Positions 34,137-43,690 of a stretch of 64,000 nucleotides of DNA are shown here, piece by piece. The notes under the pieces are model-generated. The model worked only from the letters and a program-made list of their open reading frames with translations. It searched no databases and had not been told where the DNA came from. The stretch spans positions 4,402,001 through 4,466,000 of the forward strand of contig NZ_CP072941.1 of the NCBI RefSeq assembly GCF_018069625.1, given 5' to 3'. Each line of letters starts with the position of its first letter. Positions within the stretch are counted from its first letter, which is position 1. Both the position numbers and the translations under genes were made by a program. The DNA comes from Streptomyces yatensis. Lineage in GTDB: Bacteria; Actinomycetota; Actinomycetes; Streptomycetales; Streptomycetaceae.

Positions 34137-37100
34137 TTATCCGAGCGCCGCCGGCCCGGGCTCCAGGGCCGCGCGGAGCTCGGCGAGCGGCGCGCGGAGG
34201 GTGGCGAGCAGGGTGGGATCCACCCCGGGTATCGGGGCGAGCTCGTCCAGGGCGCGCACGGCGTCGTCGACGATCTGCCAGTACGGCCGGGCGGCGGTCA
34301 GCTCCGCCACGAGACGCTCCGCCCCGGCCCCGTCCCCGAGGGCGGCCCTGCTGATGATCGGCGCGGCCACCCGGGCCTGCGCGTCCCATTGGCCGCCGTG
34401 CTCCTCCAGCAGCGCTTCGAAAGCGGCCCACCGCTCGCGCGCCTCGATGAGACCGGCCGTGCCGCTCACCAGCATCGCGTGCTCGAAGGCGATGTCGAGG
34501 TCCTGGCCGTCCAGCGCCGCCGCCCGTTCGATGTCCGCGGCGGCCTCGGCGTACCGGCCCGCCAGGCGGTGGCATCTGGCCCTGTACTCCAGCGCGAGCA
34601 GGCCGTCGGGGCGGAGCCCGAGCGCCCGGTCCAGATCGGCGAGGGCGGCCTCGTCGTCGCCCAGACGCAGCCACAGGCCACCCCGGTTGGCCAGCACCCA
34701 CGCGTCGTCGGGAGAGGCCGAGGCGGCGGCGTCGAAATCGGCCAGGGCCTGCCCGAGCGAACCGATGTGCTCATGCGTCAGCCCTCGGCGGACCAGCGCC
34801 GGCGCATACGAAGGCTCGATCTCGATGGCCCGCCCGAAGTCCGCCAGCGCCTCCTGGAAGCGGTCCACCATCCGGTATACCTCACCGCGCTCGGCGAGCA
34901 TGCCCTGGTCCTCGGGGTCGGAGGCCAGGCGGTGGTCGGCCGCGTCGACCGCCTCGTCGTAGCGTTCCAGCAGGCGAAGGGCCTGGACGCGCCCGAACGC
35001 GGCGTAGTCGGCGCCGAGTTCGAGGGCCCGTTCACAGTCCGCGAGCGCCTCCTCGTCCCGCCGCAGAGCGCGGTAGGTCCTGGCCCGCTCCGCGTAGATC
35101 CAGGACCATTCGGGGGAGATCTCCACCGCCCGCCCGAAATCCGCCAGCGCTTTCTCGTAGTCCTCCATGGCGTGGTGGACCTGAGCGCGGGTCCCCACCG
35201 TCCACGCGCTCTCGTGCAGGTCGAAGGAGCGGTCGAGATCCGCCAGGCTTTCCTCGTACCGCCCGAGAAGGCGATAGGTCTCGCCGCGCCGGGCGAGCGG
35301 CCAGGGAAAGTCGGGATCCAGTGCCACGGCGCGGTCGAAGCTCTCCAGCGCCTGCTCGTAAAGGTCCCGGTCGAGGTGCACACTCCCCCGGGCGGCAAGA
35401 GCACGCACACAGTCGGCGTCCAGCTCCAGCGCTCGCTCCGCGTCCGCCAGCGCTCCCTCCAGCTCGTTCATGTCCGCGCGGACCATGCCGCGGAGCCCGA
35501 GCGTCATGGACATGGCCCGTTCGTCCGACCCCACCTCGTCCAGCAGCCGGGTCGCGTTCTCGGCCAGGTCGCGCCTCGTGGACTCCGCGAGCAGCCGGTC
35601 ACCCCAGGCGGCCACGGAAGCGCTGCCGGAATCCCGGCCCGCCTCCACGAGCATCTGCCTCCAGCGGTGCTCCCACGACGCCGACGCGTGGTCGATATAG
35701 GCGCACACATACGCGCGCAGCTCCTCGCGCAGGGCCTCCTCGGGAGTCGCGCACAGCCGGTGGTAGGCCTCCTCGAGCCGATAGTCCAGCCAGCGCTCGT
35801 GCTCCCAGTTCCGGTCGCCCTCCAGCGTCTCCTCGAGCTGCCGCTGCCAGCGCGCGAACGCCTCGGCCAGCCGGAGGTGACGGGCGCGCCAGGCCTGCGG
35901 CGACTGGTTGCGCTGGAGCCGCAGCATCGCCGTACGGACGACCTGGTGGTAGCCGCAGCGGCCGGCGCCGTCGGCCACGAACGGGAGCGAGCGCAGCCAG
36001 CCGTAGAGGTCGGCCGCCTCGTCCTCCACCGCGGCCGCGAAGACGTCCTCGTCCAGGCTCCGGGGCAGGGCCGCGGCCAGGGCGGCCGAGCGGTGGGTCT
36101 CGTCGCTCACCCACTTCAGGAAGCGCTCGACGGCGGTGCCGGAGGGGTCGCCCACCGCTTCGGGGGTGGTGGGCCGGGCCTCGGCCAGCATGGACACCAG
36201 CACCGGCAGCCCTCCGGTGAGCCTCAGGACGACCTCGACCACCTGCTCGTCGACCACGCCCTTGGCGGTCAGGAGCTGCCGGGCCTCCGTCTCGGTAAAG
36301 GGGACCAGGGGGAGGTCGGCGACGAGGTCGGCGTAGTCGGCCCAGCAGCGCGGGGCGAGCGAGCCCTGTCCGGCCAGCGTCACCACCGCGTTGGCCGGGA
36401 GCGAGCCGTAGCGGCCCTCGAACATCACATCGCGCAGCCACAGGTCGAGCAGCGGACCGGTGCGCTCATAGGTGTCGAAGAACCACACCATCCAGGGCAC
36501 GGACGCGGCCACCTCGCCCACGTCCTTGAGGAACGCCGGGGTGAGGGCGTCCAGCGGCGACATCACCAGGTCCACGTCGTCATGGCTGCGGAGGCGGGCG
36601 CTGAGCTTGGCCCGCGCGCGGTCGGCGGCCTGGGCGACCCGGTCCGGTTCCGCCGCCCCGGCCAGCGCCCCGACGCCCGGCACCATGCCGAGCCCGATCA
36701 GCCCCGCCCGGGCGACGAAGGCGCTGGACGCCGACGGCCGGGGCCCGCCTGCCGCCGCCTCCTCCTCCGATGGCCGCGGCGCGGGCTGATGGGCCGCCGA
36801 ATCGGCCTCGTGGCGCCGCTGCCGGTAGGTGGCCAGCAGCTTGTCGAAGGACTTCAGCGGGTGGCCCTGGTGGGCGAACTGGGCGCTGATGGCCGCCATC
36901 ACCTCGGGGACGCTGTTCACGGACTCGTCCACGGAGGCGGTGAGCGCCCGGTGTTCCCGTGCGGTGTTCTCCAGCTGCCGCAGCAGCGTCGTCTTGCCCA
37001 CCCCGGCGTCGCCGCGCACATGGAACAGGAAGTGGTGCGCGGCGTCCTCGGGCGGCACGGCGAAGTTCTCCCGGAACGCGGCCAGCTCCTGCCGCCGCCC

Positions 37101-37157
37101 CACGAACCGGCGCCGCTGCCGGATCAGCTCCCGAATCGTCGGACGCCGCTCTGCCAT
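34137..37157 (-). CDS. STAND-type AAA ATPase with C-terminal TPR array
   Basis: A 1006-residue protein. The N-terminal ATPase (about 1-380) has FVGRRQELAAF, Walker A GDAGVGKTT (K55) and a Walker B-like VPWMVWFFD. A short hydrophobic stretch (FVARAGLIGLGMVPGVGALAG) lies at about residue 148. A winged-helix-like region is followed by at least ten TPR units (about 560-900), e.g. ALESFDRAVALDPDFPWPLARRGETYRLLG. This is the layout of STAND signalling ATPases, which form oligomers on sensing a ligand through the TPRs. No separate effector domain is visible, so the output is unknown. The ATG at 37157 follows AAGGGG. The gene is single, with no adjacent effector. Confidence 0.82.
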   Translation of the reverse strand: MAERRPTIRELIRQRRRFVGRRQELAAFRENFAVPPEDAAHHFLFHVRGDAGVGKTTLLRQLENTAREHRALTASVDESVNSVPEVMAAISAQFAHQGHPLKSFDKLLATYRQRRHEADSAAHQPAPRPSEEEAAAGGPRPSASSAFVARAGLIGLGMVPGVGALAGAAEPDRVAQAADRARAKLSARLRSHDDVDLVMSPLDALTPAFLKDVGEVAASVPWMVWFFDTYERTGPLLDLWLRDVMFEGRYGSLPANAVVTLAGQGSLAPRCWADYADLVADLPLVPFTETEARQLLTAKGVVDEQVVEVVLRLTGGLPVLVSMLAEARPTTPEAVGDPSGTAVERFLKWVSDETHRSAALAAALPRSLDEDVFAAAVEDEAADLYGWLRSLPFVADGAGRCGYHQVVRTAMLRLQRNQSPQAWRARHLRLAEAFARWQRQLEETLEGDRNWEHERWLDYRLEEAYHRLCATPEEALREELRAYVCAYIDHASASWEHRWRQMLVEAGRDSGSASVAAWGDRLLAESTRRDLAENATRLLDEVGSDERAMSMTLGLRGMVRADMNELEGALADAERALELDADCVRALAARGSVHLDRDLYEQALESFDRAVALDPDFPWPLARRGETYRLLGRYEESLADLDRSFDLHESAWTVGTRAQVHHAMEDYEKALADFGRAVEISPEWSWIYAERARTYRALRRDEEALADCERALELGADYAAFGRVQALRLLERYDEAVDAADHRLASDPEDQGMLAERGEVYRMVDRFQEALADFGRAIEIEPSYAPALVRRGLTHEHIGSLGQALADFDAAASASPDDAWVLANRGGLWLRLGDDEAALADLDRALGLRPDGLLALEYRARCHRLAGRYAEAAADIERAAALDGQDLDIAFEHAMLVSGTAGLIEARERWAAFEALLEEHGGQWDAQARVAAPIISRAALGDGAGAERLVAELTAARPYWQIVDDAVRALDELAPIPGVDPTLLATLRAPLAELRAALEPGPAALG

Positions 37158-37247
37158 GGGTGCCCCTTCCCCCGCTTCCCATGGCAGCGTATCCGCGCGG
37201 CGCGCCCGCGAACCCTGAGCCGGGCTCGGTCCGGCCCTGAGCCGGGC

Positions 37248-39860
37248 TCAGTCCCCCAGCACCGGGAGCAGCTCGGGCAGATGGCCGTCCGAGGCGAGGG
37301 CCGCGGCCTGGCGCTCCTCGGGGACGGGGCCGTAGGTGGTGGTGCGGGGGCGGGCCGGGCGGCCGGTCAGCTCGGCGATGGCCACCAGGTCCTGGATGGA
37401 GCGGTAGGAGCCGTAGGAGGAGCCCGCCATACGGGAGATGGTCTCCTCCATGAGGGTGCCGCCCAGGTCGTTGGCGCCGGAGCGGAGCATCTCGGCGGCG
37501 CCCTCCGCGCCCAGCTTCACCCAGCTGGTCTGGATGTTGGGGATATGGGGGTGGAGCAGGATCCGTGCCATGGCCGTGACGGCGCGGTTGTCGCGGCTGG
37601 TGGGGCCGGGGCGGGCGATACCGGCGAGGTAGACGGGGGCGTTGGTGTGGATGAAGGGGAGGGTGACGAACTCGGTGAAGCCGCCCGTCTCCTGCTGGAT
37701 CTCGGCGAGCAGCCGCAGATGGGCCAGCCAGTGGCGGGGCTGGTCCACATGGCCATACATCATCGTGGACGAGGAGCGCACCCCCAGCTCATGGGCCGTC
37801 TTGACGACCTCGACCCAGGTGGCCGTCGGCAGCTTGCCCTTGGTGAGGACCCAGCGCACCTCGTCGTCCAGGATCTCGGCCGCCGTGCCGGGGATGGTGT
37901 CCAGGCCCGCCTCGCGCGCCGCCGTCAGCCATTCACGGATGGACATCCCGGTGCGGGTCGCCCCGTTGACGACCTCCATCGGGGAGAAGGCGTGGACATG
38001 CATCCCGGGCACGCGCTCCTTGACGGCGCGGGCGATGTCGAAGTACGCGGTGCCGGGCAGATCGGGGTGGATGCCGCCCTGCATGCAGACCTCCACCGCG
38101 CCCACGTCCCACGCCTGCTGGGCGCGGTCGGCGACCTGGTCCAGGGAGAGGGTGTAGGCGTCGGCGTCCGTACGGCGCTGGGCGAAGGCGCAGAAGCGGC
38201 AGCCGGTGTAGCAGACATTGGTGAAGTTGATGTTCCGGGTGACGATGTAGGTGACGTCGTCGCCGACCGCCGCCCGGCGCAGATCGTCGGCGATGCGGCA
38301 CAGGGCGTCGAGCGCCGGGCCGTCGGCGTGGAACAGGGCCAGCGCCTCGGGGTCGGTCAGCTTGGTCGGGTCGTCGGCGGCCTGGGCCAGCGCGGCCTTG
38401 ACGTCGCCGTCGATGCGGGAGGGGACCATCCCGGGGGCCGCGGCCTCGCGCAGCGCCTCCCAGTCGCCATAGACCTCGTCGAAGTCGTCACGGCGGTCAC
38501 CGGTGCGGCCCTCGGTGTCGATGGTGTGGTGCAGATCGGTGCGGCCGGAGGCGCTGAACGCCTCGTCCGGCTCCTGCCAGGGCAGGCCGGTGGGGGTCGC
38601 GTCCTCGCGGGCCAGGCCGGTCCCGGGGTCGGCGAGCGCGGTCACATGCGGCAGCAGCCGGGGGTCCAGCCAGGGCTCACCGCGCTGGATGTACTCGGGG
38701 TAGACCGCGAGCCGTTCGCGCAGGCTGAAGCCGGCCGCGGCGGAGCGCTCGGCCAGCTCGTCCACCTGGGGCCAGGGGCGCTCGGGGTTGACGTGGTCCG
38801 GGGTGAGCGGCGAGACGCCGCCCCAGTCGTCGATACCGGCGCCGATGAGCTGCTCGTACTCCGCGTCGACCAGGTTGGGCGGGGCCTGGATGCAGGCGGA
38901 CGGGCCCAGGATGTGGCGCGCGACGGCGACGGTGGCCACCAGGTCGTCCAGCTCCGCGTCCGGCATCCCCCGCATCGCGGTGTCCGGTTTGGCGCGGAAG
39001 TTCTGGATGATGACTTCCTGGATGCCGTGGTACGAGCGGGAGACGCGGCGCAGCGCGAACAGCGAATCCGCCCGCTCCTCGTGCGTCTCGCCGATCCCGA
39101 TCAGCAGCCCGCTGGTGAACGGGACCGAGCTGCGCCCGGCGTCCTCCAGAACGCGCAGCCGCACCGCCGGCTCCTTGTCGGGCGAGCCGTAGTGGGGGCC
39201 GCCGGGCTCGCTCCACAGCCGCTCGGCGGTGGTCTCCAGCATCATGCCCATGGAGGGGGCGACCGGCTTGAGCCGCTGGAAGTCGGTCCAGGTCATCGCG
39301 CCGGGGTTGAGGTGGGGCAGGAGCCCGGTCTCCTCCAGGATGCGGATCGCCATGGCGCGTACATACGCGATGGTGTCGTCGTACCCCTCGGCCTCCAGCC
39401 ATTCGCGCGCCTCGGGCCAGCGGTCCTCGGGGCGGTCGCCGAGGGTGATCAGCGCTTCCTTGCAGCCCATTTCGGCGCCCCGGCGGGCGATGGCCAGGAC
39501 CTCGTCGGGCGACATGAACATCCCATGGCCCGCGCGGCGCAGCTTGCCGGGCACGGTCGCGAAGGTGCAGTAGTGACACTTGTCCCGGCACAGCCGGGTG
39601 AGCGGGATGAAGACGCTGCGCGAGTAGGTGATGACCCCGGGGCGGCCGGCCGCCTCCAGGCCCGCGTCGCGGACCTTGGCGGCGGAGGCCATCAGATCCT
39701 TCAGGTCGTCACCGCGCGCCTGGAGCAGCACCGCCGCCTCGGCGGTGTCCAGCGCCACGCCGTCGCGGGCGCGCTTGAGCGCACGGCGCATCGCGTTGGC
39801 TGTGGGGGCGGCGGAGCCAGTCGGGGCAGCCGGTTCGTTTCCCTGCGCGCTCGTGGTCAT
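37248..39860 (-). CDS. fbiC: FbiC, 7,8-didemethyl-8-hydroxy-5-deazariboflavin synthase (CofG/CofH fusion)
   Basis: An 870-residue fusion of two radical SAM domains that make the deazaflavin chromophore of cofactor F420. The CofG half has CRDKCHYC (C91, C95, C98) and the CofH half CYTGCRFC (C550, C554, C557). Each half then shows the usual GEDRPE/GIHPD-type blocks. Length matches actinobacterial FbiC. The ATG at 39860 has its GGAGG directly adjacent (no spacer), and a TATGCT box lies 6 nt upstream, so translation is probably leaderless. F420 would serve LLM-class oxidoreductases such as the one at 49027-49986. Confidence 0.96.
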   Translation of the reverse strand: MTTSAQGNEPAAPTGSAAPTANAMRRALKRARDGVALDTAEAAVLLQARGDDLKDLMASAAKVRDAGLEAAGRPGVITYSRSVFIPLTRLCRDKCHYCTFATVPGKLRRAGHGMFMSPDEVLAIARRGAEMGCKEALITLGDRPEDRWPEAREWLEAEGYDDTIAYVRAMAIRILEETGLLPHLNPGAMTWTDFQRLKPVAPSMGMMLETTAERLWSEPGGPHYGSPDKEPAVRLRVLEDAGRSSVPFTSGLLIGIGETHEERADSLFALRRVSRSYHGIQEVIIQNFRAKPDTAMRGMPDAELDDLVATVAVARHILGPSACIQAPPNLVDAEYEQLIGAGIDDWGGVSPLTPDHVNPERPWPQVDELAERSAAAGFSLRERLAVYPEYIQRGEPWLDPRLLPHVTALADPGTGLAREDATPTGLPWQEPDEAFSASGRTDLHHTIDTEGRTGDRRDDFDEVYGDWEALREAAAPGMVPSRIDGDVKAALAQAADDPTKLTDPEALALFHADGPALDALCRIADDLRRAAVGDDVTYIVTRNINFTNVCYTGCRFCAFAQRRTDADAYTLSLDQVADRAQQAWDVGAVEVCMQGGIHPDLPGTAYFDIARAVKERVPGMHVHAFSPMEVVNGATRTGMSIREWLTAAREAGLDTIPGTAAEILDDEVRWVLTKGKLPTATWVEVVKTAHELGVRSSSTMMYGHVDQPRHWLAHLRLLAEIQQETGGFTEFVTLPFIHTNAPVYLAGIARPGPTSRDNRAVTAMARILLHPHIPNIQTSWVKLGAEGAAEMLRSGANDLGGTLMEETISRMAGSSYGSYRSIQDLVAIAELTGRPARPRTTTYGPVPEERQAAALASDGHLPELLPVLGD

Positions 39861-40185
39861 CCTCCGAGCATACGAGCGGTGTGTGACACCGCCAGACGGG
39901 CCGGGCCTGCGGTTTTGTGGGTCTGATCACGGCTGCCGCGGGCCGTGGGCGGGAATAGGACACCGTGAAACGTGCGGGCTACACGCGGCGGGTGCCGACG
40001 TCCGCTGCCCGGACGGGACTTGACGCCGGCCGGGTCCGCCGGGCGCGGGGGACGGGATGGGCGCGGGGGATGTACGTTCCCTCGTCGCCATGGAGTTATC
40101 CACAGGGCTTTCCGCGCGTGTCACCCACGCGTACAACGGTGTCACGCGGGTGTCGGACGGCACTCTCGACTCTGGGGGGTCTCTC
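39861..40185. other. Intergenic region between fbiC and the PHP metallohydrolase
   Basis: A 325-bp gap between divergent genes with no supported gene. It holds the fbiC -10 box (39867-39872), a perfect TTATCCACA DnaA-box-like sequence at 40096-40104 and the GGGGGG ribosome site of the hydrolase. Confidence 0.5.
39867..39872 (-). promoter_or_regulatory. -10 element for leaderless fbiC transcript
   Basis: On the minus strand TATGCT lies 6 nt before the fbiC ATG, so the transcript would begin at the start codon. The same box stands before the protease gene at 11881. No clear -35. Confidence 0.4.
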
Positions 40186-41706
40186 ATGCAGCGACGCGAT
40201 GTACTCAGGCTCTCCGCGCTTGCGGGCGCGGCGGGTGTGCTGACACTCGATCCCATGACCTTCACCCAGGCCGACGCGGCGGGCCCGGCCGACGGCCATG
40301 AGCAGACGAAGACCCTCAGCGGCCATCTGCCCACCGGCGCGCCGGACTTCGTCTATGTGCCCGTCGAGGTGCCGCGCGGGGTCCGCGAGATCGCCGTGTC
40401 GTACACCTACGACAAGCCGGCCGTCCCGGCCGGCACGCAGGGAAACGCCTGCGACATCGGCATCTTCGACGAGCGCGGCACCGAGCTGGGCGGGCGCGGC
40501 TTCCGCGGCTGGTCCGGCGGGGCCCGTACGGAGTTCGCCATCAGCGCCGAGGAGGCGACGCCCGGCTATCTGGCGGGGCCGGTGAAGGCGGGCACCTGGC
40601 ATGTCGTGCTGGGGCCGTACACGGTCGCTCCCCAGGGCCTGGACTACTCGGTCACCGTCACGCTGCGGTACGGCGCGCCCGGCACCGCCCGCAAGCCGGT
40701 GTATCCGCCGCAGCGGGCGAAGGGCCGGGGCCGCGCCTGGTACCGGGGCGACTCGCATCTGCACACCGTGCACTCCGACGGCAAACGCACCCCGGCCGAG
40801 CTGGTCGCCGCCGCCCGCGCCGCGGGGCTGGACTTCATCACCACCACCGAGCACAACACCACCTCGGCGCATGCCGCCTTCGAGGGGCTGTGGGGCGATG
40901 ACCTGCTGATCCTCACCGGTGAGGAGATCACCACGCGCAACGGCCATGTGGTCGCCCTCGGCACCGACCCCGGCACCTTCATCGACTGGCGCTACCGCGC
41001 CCGGGACAACCGCTTCGGCCAGTTCGCCCGCAAGGTCCGGCAGGCCGGCGGCCTGGTGATCCCGGCCCATCCGCACGGCACCTGTGTCGGCTGCAACTGG
41101 AAGTTCGGCTTCAACGAGGCCGACGCGGTCGAGGTGTGGAACGCGGACTTCACCCCGGACGACGAGGTCACGATCTCCGAGTGGGACAACACCCTGGTCG
41201 CCGCCTCCCGGGGCGAGGGCCGCTGGCTGCCCGCCGTCGGCCACAGCGACGCCCACCGCGAGCCCCAGGTCGTGGGCCTGCCGCAGACGGTGGTGCTCGC
41301 CGACGACCTCTCCCGCACCGCCATCCAGGACGGCATCCGGGCCGGCCGGAGCTGGATCGCCGAGTCCTCGAAGATCGACCTCACCTTCGAGGCGGTCGGC
41401 GGGCGCGGTAAGCACGCCGGTATCGGCGAGCGCCTGAAGGTCGGCGGCGCGGAGGTGGTGACGGTCCGGCTGAAGGTTTCCGGCGTGGGCCCGGGCTGCT
41501 CGGTGCGGTTCATCACCGACCAGGGCCAGCTGTACGGGACGGCGGTCCCAGACTCCGGGACGCTCACGGCCGAATGGCGTACGACGGCGTCCTACGCGGC
41601 GTATGTCCGCGCCGAGGTGCGCCACGCCCCCGCGGACGGCGGGGCGTCGGGGATTCCGGGCCCGATGGCGGCGATGACGAACCCGATCTGGCTCGGCGAG
41701 CACTGA
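40186..41706 (+). CDS. Tat-exported CehA/McbA-type PHP metallohydrolase
   Basis: A 506-residue protein. MQRRDVLRLSALAGAAGVLTL is a twin-arginine signal. Residues 40-165 form a beta-rich domain; the PHP-type metal domain follows with HLH at H191/H193 (GDSHLHTVHSDG), TEHNTTS, the IPAHPHGT motif and GHSDAH near the end. Known CehA-type enzymes are phosphoesterases or carbamate hydrolases. The substrate is unknown; it acts outside the membrane. The frame is open back to 40057, but ATG 40186 with an upstream GGGGGG fits the signal peptide. Divergent from fbiC. Confidence 0.85.
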   Translation: MQRRDVLRLSALAGAAGVLTLDPMTFTQADAAGPADGHEQTKTLSGHLPTGAPDFVYVPVEVPRGVREIAVSYTYDKPAVPAGTQGNACDIGIFDERGTELGGRGFRGWSGGARTEFAISAEEATPGYLAGPVKAGTWHVVLGPYTVAPQGLDYSVTVTLRYGAPGTARKPVYPPQRAKGRGRAWYRGDSHLHTVHSDGKRTPAELVAAARAAGLDFITTTEHNTTSAHAAFEGLWGDDLLILTGEEITTRNGHVVALGTDPGTFIDWRYRARDNRFGQFARKVRQAGGLVIPAHPHGTCVGCNWKFGFNEADAVEVWNADFTPDDEVTISEWDNTLVAASRGEGRWLPAVGHSDAHREPQVVGLPQTVVLADDLSRTAIQDGIRAGRSWIAESSKIDLTFEAVGGRGKHAGIGERLKVGGAEVVTVRLKVSGVGPGCSVRFITDQGQLYGTAVPDSGTLTAEWRTTASYAAYVRAEVRHAPADGGASGIPGPMAAMTNPIWLGEH

Positions 41707-41825
41707 CACCGCTTCGGGCGGGCAGCGACGGCTTCGGCGGGCAGTGGCAGCTGTGCCGACCGCCTAGGGCTTTCCGGCCGCCGTAGCCGTCCGGGCACCC
41801 CGCCACACCGTCCGCCGTCGCACGG

Positions 41826-42722
41826 TCAGCGGTAGTAGCAGCCGCTGTCGAGGTCCTCGGCGAGGGTGGGGCCGCCGGGTGCCCAGCCGAGCAGCGCGCG
41901 GGTGGCGTCACTGCCGGCGGCCATGTCCGCTCCGTAGAACGTGCTCAGCCAGCCGAAGTGCTCACCGGCCTCGTCGGCCGGGATGGAGACGACGGGCAGG
42001 CCGAGCCCGCGCCCGATGGCCCCGGCGATGTCGCGGGCCGGGATGCCGGTCTCGGCCGTGGCGTGGAGGATGGTGCCGGCCGGGGCCCGCTTGTCGAGGG
42101 CGAGTTGCACGATGCGTCCGGCGTCACCGCGGTGGATCGCCGCCCAGCGGTTGTTCCCGTCCTCGATATGGGCGGAGACGCCCTTGGCGCGTGCCGTCGC
42201 CACCAGCCAGGTCACGAATCCCCAGTCACCATCCCCGTGCACGGTGGGGGCGAAGCGCACGACGACCGTGTTGACGCCCCGCTCCACGAACTCCAGCGCG
42301 AGGTTCTCGCCGCCGCCGCGCAAGGAATCGATGCCGTGGAACGGGGACCGGTCCTGCTCCGTGGCCACGCGGCCGGAGACGAGGGAGGCCAGGCCGGCGG
42401 CGACGATGAACGGCCGGTGAGAGCCCGCGAGGGCCTCGCCGATGGTCTGGACGGCGCCCCGCTCGGCCCGGTTGCTCACCGCCGGGTTGGCGAAGTCGTG
42501 CTTGTTGGCGAGGTGGACGACGGCATCGGCGGCGTCGGCGCCGGAGCGGATGCCGTCGAGATCGTCGAGGTCGCCACGGAGCACCCGGGCGCCCTTGGCC
42601 TCGAGCGCTGCGGCGGAGGCGTCCGAGCGGGCGAGGCCGGTGACCTCATGCCCGGCGTCGAGCATGTGGTCGACCACGGCGGAGCCGATCCACCCGGTCG
42701 CTCCGGTGATGAATACCTGCAT
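41826..42722 (-). CDS. NAD-dependent epimerase/dehydratase-like (extended SDR) protein
   Basis: A 298-residue protein opening MQVFITGATGWIGSAVVDHM, the Rossmann loop of extended SDRs. VVHLANKHD and the central VVRFAPTVHGDGDWGF fit NAD-dependent epimerase/dehydratase relatives. The usual YxxxK catalytic pair is not apparent, so it may be an atypical reductase. The ATG at 42722 follows GAAAGAG. Upstream the frame is open through a GC-rich tandem repeat but without a ribosome site. It lies downstream of an O-methyltransferase on the same strand, separated by the 18-bp repeat array. Confidence 0.8.
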   Translation of the reverse strand: MQVFITGATGWIGSAVVDHMLDAGHEVTGLARSDASAAALEAKGARVLRGDLDDLDGIRSGADAADAVVHLANKHDFANPAVSNRAERGAVQTIGEALAGSHRPFIVAAGLASLVSGRVATEQDRSPFHGIDSLRGGGENLALEFVERGVNTVVVRFAPTVHGDGDWGFVTWLVATARAKGVSAHIEDGNNRWAAIHRGDAGRIVQLALDKRAPAGTILHATAETGIPARDIAGAIGRGLGLPVVSIPADEAGEHFGWLSTFYGADMAAGSDATRALLGWAPGGPTLAEDLDSGCYYR

Positions 42723-42793
42723 GTCACTGCTCTTTCGGAAGAGGTCCGCGACGACGTGCCGCGGACGGATCGTGCCGGCGGCCCGAGCGGGCC

Positions 42794-42900
42794 ACCGGCG
42801 GTCTTCGGGGGCGGCCGGTCTTCGGGGGGCGGCCGGTCGTCGGGGGGCGGCCGGTCGTCGGGGGGCGGCCGGTCGTCGGAGTCCACCGGTCTTCGGGGTC
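42794..42900. repeat. 18-bp tandem repeat array (six units)
   Basis: Six head-to-tail units of about 18 bp, with consensus CGGCCGGTCGTCGGGGGG, fill 42794-42900 between the O-methyltransferase and epimerase-like genes. The third and fourth units are identical. It is a minisatellite and not part of a supported gene. Short spaced CRISPR structure is absent. Confidence 0.85.
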
Positions 42901-42941
42901 GGCCGGTGATCTCCCACCGGCCGACCGCCCGGTCCCCCGGC

Positions 42942-43601
42942 TCAGAGGCGGCAGCTGATCTCCATGCCGTCCTCGATCGGGAAGGTGACGTTCTGGTAGC
43001 CGTTCGCCGGATCGCGTACGTAGTCGAGATACGACCGCAGGAGGCCCTCGCCCTGGTCGACGTCGTCGGCCACGACGAGTGCGCCGGGCCGCAGACGCGG
43101 TTCGAGCATCCGCAGCACGGGCAGGCACAGGTCCTTCCAGCCGTCGAGCAGGACCAGTTCCAGGGGGCCCTCGAGGTCGGCGAGCGTCTCCCGGGCGTCC
43201 CCTTCCAGCACGGTGATCACGTCGTCCAGCCCGGTCTCGGCGAAGGTGCGGCGGGCCGCGGCGATCTTCTCCTTGCTCATCTCCGTGGTGATGACGCGCC
43301 CGGTGCCGTTGTCCCGCACGGCGGCGGCCAGATGGAGCGTGGAGATCCCGAAGGACATGCCGAACTCGACCACCGTGGCCGGGCGGATGGCGCGGACCAG
43401 GTTGTAGAGCAGCTTCCCGCCCTCGGCGGAGATCGGCATGTAGATCCCGGCCGCGGCGTCGGCGAGCTCCTGCGGGGCCATCGATTCCTGTGCGTCCGGC
43501 GGCAGTTGCCCCTGGGCGGTCTCGTCCTGCTCGGCCAGCGCGAACATCCGGCTGAGGGCGGTCTCGACCCGGGGGTCGGCAAGCGTGTGAGTGACTGTCA
43601 T
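42942..43601 (-). CDS. SAM-dependent O-methyltransferase
   Basis: A 219-residue class I methyltransferase of the catechol/caffeoyl-CoA type. SAM-binding motif I is VVEFGMSFGISTLHLA, followed by GRVITTEMSKEKI (acidic ribose ligand), VITVLEGDARET and LVLLDGWKDL. It would methylate a hydroxyl of a small molecule. The start is ATG 43601. It is divergent from a TetR gene, with a perfect inverted repeat between them, so the TetR protein probably represses it. The epimerase-like gene downstream may belong to the same unit. Confidence 0.88.
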   Translation of the reverse strand: MTVTHTLADPRVETALSRMFALAEQDETAQGQLPPDAQESMAPQELADAAAGIYMPISAEGGKLLYNLVRAIRPATVVEFGMSFGISTLHLAAAVRDNGTGRVITTEMSKEKIAAARRTFAETGLDDVITVLEGDARETLADLEGPLELVLLDGWKDLCLPVLRMLEPRLRPGALVVADDVDQGEGLLRSYLDYVRDPANGYQNVTFPIEDGMEISCRL

Positions 43602-43613
43602 GAGTTGCAGAGT

Positions 43614-43631
43614 AGACGCGACGTTGCGTCT
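43614..43631. promoter_or_regulatory. Inverted repeat AGACGC-6-GCGTCT, candidate TetR operator
   Basis: AGACGCGACGTTGCGTCT is a perfect 6-6-6 inverted repeat 12 bp before the methyltransferase start and 59 bp before the divergent TetR gene. Its position suits autorepression and control of the methyltransferase. Not related to the CTGACG operator. Confidence 0.6.
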
Positions 43632-43690
43632 TGTCTAGAAGGATCAGATCCGGGGAGGGTGGTTATCCTGAGATCTCGGGGAGGCGAGAG

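Noticed and set aside
34122..39926. A 1934-codon plus-strand ORF
   Set aside because: It is the antisense frame of the STAND ATPase and fbiC genes, an effect of high GC and few stop codons.
40096..40104. Possible replication origin
   Set aside because: A single DnaA-like box, with no cluster and no dnaA, dnaN or rpmH genes nearby.
42794..42900. Possible CRISPR array
   Set aside because: Units are directly adjacent without spacers and no cas genes are present.
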